Shown here piece by piece: positions 58,101 through 64,000 of a stretch of 64,000 nucleotides of DNA. The DNA is from Thiotrichales bacterium. GTDB taxonomy: Bacteria > Pseudomonadota > Gammaproteobacteria > Francisellales > CACEW01. How positions within the stretch are numbered: position 1 is the stretch's first letter; each line of letters opens with the position of its first letter. The DNA lies in contig CANJVU010000008.1 of the NCBI GenBank assembly GCA_947478525.1, forward strand, positions 32,586 through 96,585. The letters run 5' to 3'. Both the position numbers and the translations under genes were made by a program. Below the pieces are notes generated by a model. It did no database searches. It was given only the letters and a program-made list of their open reading frames with translations, and was not told the origin of the DNA.

Positions 58101-59559
58101 AGAGATAGAGGCTAATAAGCCAGCTGCCGGTGTTGATGCAAGTCCTGTTGCGGGTGCTGCTGGCGCTGCTACGGGTGCTGGTGCTGCGGGTGCTGACACT
58201 GTTGTTGCTGCTGCTGATACCACCGAAGCCGCAGCGTTGGCTAAAAAAGACTTAGAAGAAGCGCTGACACAAGCGACCAGTGCGTTAAAGTCACGTCTTG
58301 ATATTACCGCGGTTGATTTTCCTGCGGCGCATGACCTGACTACGCTGTCCACCGAAGATAGGGTGGCGGCGACAAAACTATGTTTGTTGCAGGCGCAGCT
58401 TGATGAATCACATAAAGACGAGTGGTTGGCGAAAGCAGATAAGATCACAGAATCTTTTGATTCGAGCACAGAACATTCTGCCGAGAAAAGAATGGCCATT
58501 GCTGAGTTGTTATTGCAACGTGCTCAGCTTGAGCCAGAAGGCGCTGCAGGAAAGCCGGATGATAAAAGAGAAGGGTTTTTGCAACAAGCCGCCGGTTGGC
58601 TGGAGTCGCTCTGTGAGGAGAGCAAAGATCTGGCGGACATGCATCAGAAAAAATTGATAGAATTGTATCAAAATTTAGCGCAAGCAAGCAATGATGAAAA
58701 TTTTAAACAATGGATGCGTTGGAGCGCGGAAACTGTGCCATGGGTGGCTAACAAGGAAGATATTCGTAATGCGCTGGATGATATCAATAAAGATTTAGAA
58801 GGTGATGGAAAAGGCGCGTTAGGTAAGTGCAATGCTTTCTTGAATAGGGGTGATCTGACTGGCCGTGAACGCGCAGAGGGGCTGTTGGCAAAAGCGGAAT
58901 CTCTGGATAAGTTGGGAACACCCGCCGCGACGTGGCGCACTGGTACAGCAATGACACTTAGTGAGCGATTAGATTATCAAATCACTTTGGCCAATATGGC
59001 GCTTGCTACGGTGGATAAAACCAATATTGAAGATGTTGGATTGAGAATGAGTGCACAACTGACGTTGATGAAAACCTATAAGACAGAGCTGGCACTGAAT
59101 CAAACAGGTATGTTCTCACGTAGCCCTCGTCCGAAATTAAATAAAGCGATTAAAGAAGCCACTGCCCAGCTAACGCAGCTTAATGAGCACATAGAAGCAG
59201 CGAAAAAGGCGGGTCGTGAGCCAGAGCTGAAAGACGTCACGCAGTTGCAGCGGATGGTGAAGCAACTGAAGGCATTCAGCAGCGACTTAAGCAAAACACC
59301 GGGTTATAAAGCATCGGATGAGCTAAAAGTATTGGATACCGCGCTGGAACAAGCAAAGACTCGTTTGGCACCTTTAGTACGAGGATTTACCACGCAAACG
59401 GCGGAGGCTGCGGTGAAGCCGGTTGCAGATATAGTGGCGACAAAAAATGCGCTTGGCGACGTGAGTCCGATTAGGTTCATGTATGGGGAAGCGGCAGCAA
59501 TAAAAAAAGCTTTGGCAAAGGAAAAAGATTCGCCAACCTCGGCAGCGCCGTCAGCGTAA
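52192..59559 (+). CDS. Giant helical-repeat protein with OTU-like cysteine protease domain
   Basis: The 2455-residue Ala-rich protein starts with a basic segment (RVIVRRKRIVRKR), then about 950 residues of TPR/SNAP-like helical repeats with recurring A..Y..AA patterns. At 994-1000 it reads VYGDGNC, the OTU-protease catalytic loop with D997 and nucleophile C1000; GHSDHFDLL at 1167-1175 supplies the matching histidine (H1171). Seven AAQ repeats interrupt this domain. Helical repeats resume after 1180, including a diverged copy (1275-1394) of residues 624-741. An Ala/Gly linker lies near 1980-2010, then a separate C-terminal helical region. No signal peptide or membrane segment. I infer a host-directed deubiquitinase effector. 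Export route unknown. Confidence 0.8.
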   Translation: MLAPAPQRVIVRRKRIVRKRVLSPQVALDSILLSDDPIPVAQVEAAKRALEQKHRELLLADPQDTVAIAECLADYAELVSISEPTVPSDTTGPAAVVAPLEELASLSSVDLHKRAASYFAEGSAEHHEQLALAYTLENNHQEAEKAFGEAVKALKGRRSVLDTSSAAYGGLCLQILDLQLQRQAAYHAANLAGQADYLEKKILEEYVRIGKNYSSQAHALTDVSSLEKATLYMQAGEFLQEAQSLAAGRHYAGLPGLMRASFESAVVASLQCAASVTTLSAAEKAALYDQAVRADQQAKTVGGTGSSVELIKTAYIGAGDNYGIVGNSALAAERYAQAIAMVSAVEGADLNTLYEKFVAQYALAARQNPASVAAHRALALQAYVALIASGQTTRSNHEGAGDCYAAQNKHLDALAQYTSAAALANDAEKALLLTKCIEQQLAVVPIQHLAVAKLYAEALSVAVGSDAQESLRFNLVMQLIQLAQPISQQDQQVFLSLFQQAHPSIGNLDAKTQAELLHQAALAAVAKTGQETLVSDLLSKSVEQCKLASTAIDSAKAGEIFSLAAQHAAAGEQGALHQQAADYYKKAAAGLPETDAHNIEYARLAAEQSALAYVGRDQYFEAAQALVKLRDFRGATDAYNAAAFTAGDDGKKRTILLESINELETQLAKVQSAIATIRDNTAAASEEKKQALQAVSKSEIELLKLLVGQYQKAAEIADPTTQEGLNRKQAEAYQKLAFILYARASAPSVAVESAVAPINPSAEAVDVAVAPAPSAPSFSVDELRMPETLHLSAADYSAEAARLFAASRDSAAVVSVYSHATTHETDPARRASFHSELGTLLEAQAQIVPPPASSSVSAEGVPITPTVTATAAHEQAALNYLQAIVGGHAVTTATAEAALSGMAEAVRTDTAKSALLQQAAQAFAKVGTAESYVHAGKSYAILAEVGSIAPAEKAKHHEQAARMYAAAGKFTECDAQLVAAHAAMLNSPKTVVPVYGDGNCLFYSVILGALKPVVGNESNFAATAQKLFGNKLTPADVAALKAYVNNPTKADGTADYSQAVSNLINDKLRPYVAAQAAQAAQAAQAAQAAQAAQANPLGLVGAQLAGDDNELGQIGVKNAYVGLGAAAVMGQILGVGIDVYSADGAHRGGDGNGAISVRFGTVGGAAGHSDHFDLLATPPSLDTYRAQQYSEFAAIPGVTPEIVREYQVRAAQEFAATGDHAHSAVLYAAAGDIRSTDAHKAAADQHAERAAGYVGTDSSAAVTSYVAAAQEYLAAGDAKLAFEQYKAAAENETDPAKKVELLQQSIKQLDGLLVAAQQAVTTAVNAQAAKGKTSSKPLDLTSETSTAKEAISGYEALLKSSVEQYQAAVAAAEKDPIKKAEFTVQLAKQYETLAHVANTSEGIKQRGHTGVPPFVADPLSQQASLTDAAKQYEAAAQLYKIPDLAKAQAQYKAAATQWVAAAAITPDSAQRADMHLKAARAHVAAVPGPGPTVSQEAKAQYALAAPLLSAAATAELGAGQRAELFRQAAKAYDVVAAPESNAAAKSAHMSAATAYQAALLAPGLDPIAKAQLQRRCAKAFQEAGHGDRALPQYIAAADTYRMVLGATVTAGATGREPAEQLKLTRHCADAYAAAAKLDANSDTRFAYHQQALVQYREAIKLEKDPAKLTTLRKGAAVASVGEAEGHKAKGTHKESAQAYQMAVGFAVDLKEKKQHFAASMAQSGIIVSKYKKEAASLAIQIAGAPKTERHGAPQTSRGVAEVSVNVKGRSVLAAGSKTESVSAVSVEDLKSLIDRQKTCVQAGAQAIVDQLTSYRALAKTAAPAEAGLYISGMAQLYADNHQYKLARDAYATAADHFTKAGSPVDAAEAQLKQAQMIALTSGNAAAIAVLEKIVPAGTDAQKYEIGLQKALQIYALKLDKEPPDHKLLLDAVQAAPAGYAASEGVAVSLQSEAWTLLAEQRYADYKALQKEIEANKPAAGVDASPVAGAAGAATGAGAAGADTVVAAADTTEAAALAKKDLEEALTQATSALKSRLDITAVDFPAAHDLTTLSTEDRVAATKLCLLQAQLDESHKDEWLAKADKITESFDSSTEHSAEKRMAIAELLLQRAQLEPEGAAGKPDDKREGFLQQAAGWLESLCEESKDLADMHQKKLIELYQNLAQASNDENFKQWMRWSAETVPWVANKEDIRNALDDINKDLEGDGKGALGKCNAFLNRGDLTGRERAEGLLAKAESLDKLGTPAATWRTGTAMTLSERLDYQITLANMALATVDKTNIEDVGLRMSAQLTLMKTYKTELALNQTGMFSRSPRPKLNKAIKEATAQLTQLNEHIEAAKKAGREPELKDVTQLQRMVKQLKAFSSDLSKTPGYKASDELKVLDTALEQAKTRLAPLVRGFTTQTAEAAVKPVADIVATKNALGDVSPIRFMYGEAAAIKKALAKEKDSPTSAAPSA
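55408..55470 (+). repeat. 9-bp tandem repeat (seven copies) in the OTU domain
   Basis: GCAGCGCAG is repeated seven times without a mismatch and encodes Ala-Ala-Gln seven times. The nine-base unit keeps the frame when copies are gained or lost. Confidence 0.95.
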
Positions 59560-59564
59560 TCATA

Positions 59565-59593
59565 TTGACAACCCCAGTCAACACGGGTATAAA
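59565..59593 (+). promoter_or_regulatory. Strong promoter of the OPT transporter gene
   Basis: A perfect -35 TTGACA (59565-59570) and TATAAA (59588-59593) are exactly 17 bases apart, 33 bases before the ATG. It is among the best sigma-70 matches in the window. Confidence 0.7.
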
Positions 59594-59624
59594 ACGATCC
59601 GTTGATTCATATGGCTGGGGTTGT
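59568..59624. promoter_or_regulatory. 10-bp inverted repeat spanning the OPT promoter and ribosome-binding site
   Basis: ACAACCCCAG (59568-59577) and CTGGGGTTGT (59615-59624) are perfect inverse copies. The right arm covers the GGGG ribosome-binding site two bases before the ATG; the left arm overlaps the -35 box. A transcript reading through from the giant gene could fold and hide the site, while one started at the local promoter would lack the left arm. Confidence 0.5.
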
Positions 59625-59626
59625 TT

Positions 59627-61594
59627 ATGGCAGAAGCAGTGGGTAAGGTCTCTTCAGAATTCACCATCAAAGCGGTGGTGGTGTCGTTATTATTAGCGGT
59701 ATTATTGGCCGCATCCAACGCTTATCTGGCGTTAAAAATCGGTACCACCATTGCGGCGTCGATTCCTGCTGCCGTCATGTCGATCGGGATTTTCCGCTTA
59801 TTCAAACGTTATTCGGTTTTTGAATCCAACTTGGTGCAAACCGCGGCCTCTGCCGGGGAAGGCGTTGCTGCTGCGGCGGCATTTGTATTGCCCGCGATGA
59901 TCGTATTGCATTTTTGGACCCACTTTGATTATTGGATTACCACGCTGGTGGTGTGTTTGGGCGGGTTGCTGGGCGTATTTTTCTCGGTACCGTTGCGTCG
60001 CGTATTGCTCAATTTACCCGAATTAAAATACCCCGAAGGCACAGCGATTGGCAATGTATTGCGCGTCAGTGCCAACGGCGGCCAAGGGCTGATGAAGTTT
60101 TTGCTCGGCGGCATTGTCGGCGGTGGGGTGATTACCTTTGCGCAACAAGGGCTACAAATTGCCGCCAGCGCTGCACCGTATTGGTTTCAAGGCAGCCGCG
60201 TCTTATTTGGCATGACCATGGGCTTTGACCCAGCAGCGTTTGCCGCGGGCTTTATTATTGGGCCGGAAGTCTGTTTTAGTTTGTTGGTCGGTACCATTAT
60301 TGGTTGGGTGATCTTGGTGCCGGCGCTGTGTTTGTACTTTGGCATTCCGCATGCCGACAATGCCTATGATGCCGTGTACAACAGCATCTGGTCGGATCAT
60401 CTGCGTTATATTGGCGTCGGTACCATGTTGGTCGGTGGCCTGTGGACGTTGGTCAAACTGGTGAAACCAATTGCCGGTGGCGTGGCCGTTTCTTTTCGCA
60501 TGTTGGGCAATAAAATGGCGATTCCTGATCATGAGCGCGATATCCCGATGATTTGGATGTGCATCGGCGTGATGGTATTCGCAGCGTGTATTTTTGCATT
60601 GTTGATGTATTTGATGGCGCATTTACAGATGGATTTGACCTGGCATTTTGTTACCGAAGCGGCGATTTTGACGTTGCTGTTTATCATGGTGGTTGGGTTT
60701 TTGCTGGTGGTGATTTGTGGTTATATCGTCGGTGTGTTGGGTTCGACCAACAGCCCGTTATCCGGCATGGTGATTATTTCCATTTTGTTGTTAGGCTTGC
60801 TGTATCTGGCGGTGTTTCATTTTAAAACCCATGCCGAGTTGGAGCAAATTGTTGGGTTTACGTTATTGGTGACCACCATTGTGGCGACCACGGCGGTGAT
60901 TTCCACCGAGAATATGCAAGACCTGAAGGCGGGGCAAATGATTGGTGCCACCCCATGGCGGCAACAAGTGATGTTGGCGGTGGGTGTAGTAGTGTCGAGC
61001 CTGGTGCTGGCGCCAGTGTTGCAGTTGTTGTTTAATGCCTATGGTTTAGCGGGTGTATTCCCGCATGCGGGCATGGACCCTTCGCAAATGTTGGCCGCAC
61101 CCCAAGCGTCGCTGATGGCAGCGGTAACCGAAGGCATTTTCACGCATCAATTGCCGTGGAATATGGTGATCACCGGCGTAGTGATTGCGGTGATGGTGAT
61201 TCTGGTCGATGAATTGATTTGCAAGCGCTTTAAGTTCCATCTGTCGGTATTGGCGTTTGGATTGTCGATTTATTTGCCCCCAGAAATTATGCTGCCGATG
61301 GTGGTGGGTGGGCTGTTGTTCTATCTGGTGAAACGTCATTTGAAGAAAAAACAACTGCCCGAAGCCACCGTGGCTGCGACGCTGGAACGTTCTAATTTAA
61401 TGGCGTGTGGCATGGTCGCAGGGTCCGCGCTGATGGGCGTGGTGTTGGCGATTCCGTTTGTGATTTCAGGCAATACCAACATCATGGCGCCCAGTTTTGT
61501 ATCCAATCCGCATTATACGTCGTTGGTGAATATATTGGGGCTGGTGAGTATGTTGATCCTGATCAAGATGTTGGTGTTAAAACCCAGACCTTAA
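59627..61594 (+). CDS. OPT-family oligopeptide transporter
   Basis: The 655-residue protein has about 16 hydrophobic segments and OPT landmarks: SNAYLALKIGTTIAASIPAAV, NLVQTAASAGEGVAAAAAF and PEGTAIGNVLRVSANGG. Family members import peptides or metal-chelate complexes using protons. Such importers are frequent in amino-acid-dependent intracellular bacteria. The ATG at 59627 is preferred over a TTG six bases upstream. Confidence 0.9.
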   Translation: MAEAVGKVSSEFTIKAVVVSLLLAVLLAASNAYLALKIGTTIAASIPAAVMSIGIFRLFKRYSVFESNLVQTAASAGEGVAAAAAFVLPAMIVLHFWTHFDYWITTLVVCLGGLLGVFFSVPLRRVLLNLPELKYPEGTAIGNVLRVSANGGQGLMKFLLGGIVGGGVITFAQQGLQIAASAAPYWFQGSRVLFGMTMGFDPAAFAAGFIIGPEVCFSLLVGTIIGWVILVPALCLYFGIPHADNAYDAVYNSIWSDHLRYIGVGTMLVGGLWTLVKLVKPIAGGVAVSFRMLGNKMAIPDHERDIPMIWMCIGVMVFAACIFALLMYLMAHLQMDLTWHFVTEAAILTLLFIMVVGFLLVVICGYIVGVLGSTNSPLSGMVIISILLLGLLYLAVFHFKTHAELEQIVGFTLLVTTIVATTAVISTENMQDLKAGQMIGATPWRQQVMLAVGVVVSSLVLAPVLQLLFNAYGLAGVFPHAGMDPSQMLAAPQASLMAAVTEGIFTHQLPWNMVITGVVIAVMVILVDELICKRFKFHLSVLAFGLSIYLPPEIMLPMVVGGLLFYLVKRHLKKKQLPEATVAATLERSNLMACGMVAGSALMGVVLAIPFVISGNTNIMAPSFVSNPHYTSLVNILGLVSMLILIKMLVLKPRP

Positions 61595-61664
61595 GTTTGT
61601 TTATTTCATCCGTGGTGATTTGTGCTATGCTTATGACAAGCAATCAGCACAACAGGAGAACCTT

Positions 61665-62525
61665 ATGAAATACCAACATATTGTGGCCGCAGTTGATATA
61701 TATGAACAACAACAAGCAGCGCTGGCACGCGCGGTAGAGCTGGCGAAGCGTTATTCAGCGACTTTAGAAGTAGTGCATGTATTGCCACAAGTCGTGGTTA
61801 ATATTCCTTATGCCAGTGACTTTCAGCAAGACATGCAGGACGAAGCCAAGAAGAAATTGGACGCAATGCTGGCGGGGTTAAATTTCCCGGGTGTGAAGTC
61901 GCATCTGGTGGTGGGCAGCGCGGCACGAGAAACCGCGCGCGTGGCCAAGGCGGTTAAAGCCGATTTGGTCGTTGTCGGCAGTCATGGTAAACATGGCGTT
62001 GATCTGATGTTGGGCTCTACCGCCAATGGCGTGGTGCATCAAGCGGATTGCGATGTTTTAACGGTGCGTATCGACGGCCAAGATGTGCCCAAGTGTGTTG
62101 GGCCCTATAAGAAAATAGTGTTGGCAACCGACCTGAACGAAGACAATCGCCCGGTGATTGATGCCGCCTTTGCCAAAGCCAAAGAATATGGTGCAGAGTT
62201 GTTCATCATCAATGTGGTGCCAGAAACTGCCTCGATGGCCAGTGTTTATGTGCCGGATGTGGAGCTTGAATTAGAAAAGCACGCTCAAGATACCATGGCT
62301 GATTTGGCCAAAGAATTGGGCATTGCGGAAGATCATACGCGCGTGCAAATCGGTGCGCCCAAGCATGATATTTTGCAGTATGCCAAAGCCGTCGGCGCTG
62401 ATTTGATTATAATAGGTAGCCATGGCCGTAAAGCCTTTGCTTCTGTGGTGTTGGGCTCTACTGCGAATTCCGTGTTGCATGGTGCCACCACGGACGTGTG
62501 GGTGGTGCGGATTCATCGACACTAA
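61665..62525 (+). CDS. Tandem universal stress protein (UspA)
   Basis: The 286-residue protein has two UspA domains, about residues 1-145 and 146-286. Each ends with the ATP-binding pattern G-x2-G-x9-G-S/T: VVGSHGKHGVDLMLGSTAN and IIGSHGRKAFASVVLGSTAN. An AGGAG site precedes the ATG at 61665. Tandem Usp proteins bind ATP and help survival under stress; the exact role is unknown. Confidence 0.92.
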   Translation: MKYQHIVAAVDIYEQQQAALARAVELAKRYSATLEVVHVLPQVVVNIPYASDFQQDMQDEAKKKLDAMLAGLNFPGVKSHLVVGSAARETARVAKAVKADLVVVGSHGKHGVDLMLGSTANGVVHQADCDVLTVRIDGQDVPKCVGPYKKIVLATDLNEDNRPVIDAAFAKAKEYGAELFIINVVPETASMASVYVPDVELELEKHAQDTMADLAKELGIAEDHTRVQIGAPKHDILQYAKAVGADLIIIGSHGRKAFASVVLGSTANSVLHGATTDVWVVRIHRH

Positions 62526-62528
62526 GGC

Positions 62529-63497
62529 ATGTCAAAACGCCATTTGAGTGACCAACAACATCGTCGCATTGCCGCGGCACACGAGCAGGTGATTGCCGAT
62601 GGTGAGAGTCACCAAGGCTTGGTGGTGACTAGTTTTGGCAAGCGGGTCGAGGTCGAATATGGCGATCGGCAACGGCTGGATTGTCATGTCAAAACCACGC
62701 TGGGTCAAGTGGTGGTGGGTGACCGCGTACACTGGCAATACGAGCAAAATCAACGAACGGGTGTGATTGTTGGCATTGAACCGCGTCGCCACTTATTGAG
62801 TCGCCCTGATCATTACAAACAAACCAAAGCCATTGCTGCCAATGTCGACCAGATAATTATTGTCACCACGGCAGTGCCGGCGCCTATTTTATATTTTATC
62901 GATAAATATCTGGTGATTGCACAGTTGCAGGGCATTACCCCAGTCATTGTGATTAATAAAATGGATTTACAATCGCCTGATGATGTTACCGCAGTCGATG
63001 AAGTAATGCGCTTATATCGAGGGTTGAATTATCACGTGATTACCGCCAGTGCGATAAACAGCAGTGGTTTGGCGCCGCTAGTGGCGTGTTGTCAAGGTCA
63101 TGCCAATATCATCGTCGGGCAATCGGGTGTCGGTAAATCGGCATTGATTAACGCGCTGCTGGGCAACGCCATTGCTGAAGTGGGGGATGTGTCCATCGCC
63201 AATGGCCAAAAAGGTCGCCATACCACCACCACGACGCGCTTATACCATTTGCCAGAAGGCGGTGAGTTAATCGATTCTCCGGGGATTCGTGAATTTGGGC
63301 TGTGGAATATGGATACTGCTGAAGTTGTTAAAGGCTTTCGTGAATTTTTGCCTTATGCTGGCCACTGTCAGTTTCGCAATTGTCGTCATCACGCCGAAAA
63401 AGGCTGTGCATTGGAGGTGGCACTTCATACCGGAAGCATTGCTGCCAGTCGTTTATTGAGTTATCGCCGCATTGTGCAAGAAATTGTAAACACTTAA
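62529..63497 (+). CDS. rsgA: Ribosome small subunit biogenesis GTPase RsgA
   Basis: The 322-residue protein has an N-terminal OB fold, then a circularly permuted GTPase with motif order NKMD (G4), GQSGVGKS (G1), a TTTTT switch (G2) and DSPG (G3). It ends with a zinc knuckle, CQFRNCRHHAEKGC. RsgA releases RbfA during late 30S maturation. It starts three bases after the UspA stop. Confidence 0.95.
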   Translation: MSKRHLSDQQHRRIAAAHEQVIADGESHQGLVVTSFGKRVEVEYGDRQRLDCHVKTTLGQVVVGDRVHWQYEQNQRTGVIVGIEPRRHLLSRPDHYKQTKAIAANVDQIIIVTTAVPAPILYFIDKYLVIAQLQGITPVIVINKMDLQSPDDVTAVDEVMRLYRGLNYHVITASAINSSGLAPLVACCQGHANIIVGQSGVGKSALINALLGNAIAEVGDVSIANGQKGRHTTTTTRLYHLPEGGELIDSPGIREFGLWNMDTAEVVKGFREFLPYAGHCQFRNCRHHAEKGCALEVALHTGSIAASRLLSYRRIVQEIVNT

Positions 63498-63545
63498 GTT
63501 TTTGTTAAGACTGGTGCCTTATTCTGACCGCAGGAGGACGTTATC

Positions 63546-63803
63546 ATGAATGAAGTCAGAGAGAGTTATCAATCATCCGCTTTGGCGGTGTGCACTGAAA
63601 AAGTGATGGATCGTTATTATCGTCATGTGTTGCATCAGATCCCTTTGGTGAATGTCTATGAAATGGTGATGAGCGAAGTCGAATTGCCGTTGTTGGAAAA
63701 AACCATGGAATATGCCGAAGGTGATGTGAAAATCGCAGCCAATATTTTAGGCATGAGTATGGCGGCGTTGACCAAGCGGTTGAAAAAGTATCACATTCAA
63801 TAA
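63546..63803 (+). CDS. Fis-family DNA-binding protein
   Basis: The 85-residue protein ends in a Fis-type helix-turn-helix, DVKIAANILGMSMAALTKRL, then KKYHIQ, parallel to the end of E. coli Fis. The N-terminal part forms the dimer helices. GGAGG precedes the ATG by eight bases. Legionellales carry several Fis paralogues that control virulence genes, so which one this is remains open. Usual neighbour dusB is absent. Confidence 0.85.
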   Translation: MNEVRESYQSSALAVCTEKVMDRYYRHVLHQIPLVNVYEMVMSEVELPLLEKTMEYAEGDVKIAANILGMSMAALTKRLKKYHIQ

Positions 63804-63857
63804 TTACTTTTGAATGCAGGCAAACAAAGTCAACGATGTAAGATCCAATCGAGTAGA

Positions 63858-64000
63858 TTATTTTTGAACCCGAAACGGCGGCAAGCTGGCCAATAACTGC
63901 TTGCCATAAAACTTGGTGATCATGCGTCGATCCATAATGGTCAAGGTGCCGACGTCTTCTTGGGTGCGGATCAGGCGTCCGGCATATTGCACCAACCGTA
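63858..64000 (-). CDS. DinG/YoaA-family ATP-dependent helicase, 3' end
   Basis: The minus strand at the window edge reads RLVQYAGRLIRTQEDVGTLT, then IMDRRMITKFYGKQLLASLPPFRVQK and a stop. GRLIR is helicase motif VI and DRR...YGK...LPPF is the typical C-terminus of DinG/YoaA XPD-like DNA helicases. Only 47 codons are inside the window. These enzymes unwind damaged or branched DNA. Confidence 0.85.
   Translation of the reverse strand, partial: RLVQYAGRLIRTQEDVGTLTIMDRRMITKFYGKQLLASLPPFRVQK

Overview
The window looks like the chromosome of a gammaproteobacterium, most likely a host-associated member of the Legionellales (Coxiella/Legionella/Berkiella side). This is inferred from gene order, not from a phylogenetic marker. 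The order mnmG-tpiA-secG-tRNA-Leu(GAG)-nuoA..N, the ftsQ-ftsA-ftsZ-lpxC block, and a giant protein carrying a eukaryote-like OTU protease motif all point that way. Base composition is moderate, with clearly AT-rich patches around the accessory genes. No rRNA and no CRISPR array were seen.

Layout. 1-5.4 kb: the 3' end of mnmE, a VapBC-type toxin-antitoxin pair, nhaA, a small conserved gene, an aquaglyceroporin, a LysR regulator and ftsW. 5.5-10.1 kb: tyrA, an inserted AAA/DUF4143 ATPase gene, a Bcr/CflA-type MFS exporter and a MATE exporter. 10.2-17 kb: an orphan ORF, a C-terminal-domain-only MnmC, coaE, pilD, cpdA, glmM, a pseudo-phytoene-synthase gene and ubiG. 17.1-26.1 kb: a sugar porter, ftsQ-ftsA-ftsZ-lpxC, a second MFS exporter and rlmKL. 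26.2-31.3 kb: a small secreted protein, a duplicated-domain queuosine-precursor transporter, mnmG, tpiA, secG and tRNA-Leu. 31.4-46.4 kb: the 14-subunit complex I operon nuoA-N, split between nuoB and nuoC by an opposite-strand orphan gene. 46.4-51.9 kb is accessory: a deleted IS66-family element with 79-bp inverted ends and an 8-bp target duplication, a MurQ/GCKR-like SIS protein with a palindromic repeat inside its reading frame, a second VapBC-like pair, a mutarotase and an Rpn-type nuclease. 52.2-59.6 kb: one 2455-residue helical-repeat protein with an OTU-like cysteine protease core. 59.6-64 kb: an OPT transporter, a tandem UspA protein, rsgA, a Fis-like regulator and the 3' end of a DinG/YoaA helicase.

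How the genes fit together. Four genes serve tRNA anticodon modification (mnmE, mnmC C-domain, mnmG, queuosine-precursor transporter). Complex I is complete, and two neighbouring-pathway genes, ubiG and an NDUFAF6-like pseudoenzyme, plausibly support quinone supply or complex I assembly. Cell division and envelope genes (ftsW, ftsQAZ, lpxC, glmM) are scattered in several blocks. Transporters for sugars, peptides, glycerol and drugs fit a nutrient-scavenging lifestyle.

Best candidates for something new: the giant OTU protein with its slippage-prone AAQ tandem repeat and ATTGAT-rich upstream region; the ATPase gene that sits between two copies of the tyrA 3' end; the gene inserted in the nuo operon with a fresh promoter behind it; and the four-fold AAAAGTTTCC operator-like array.
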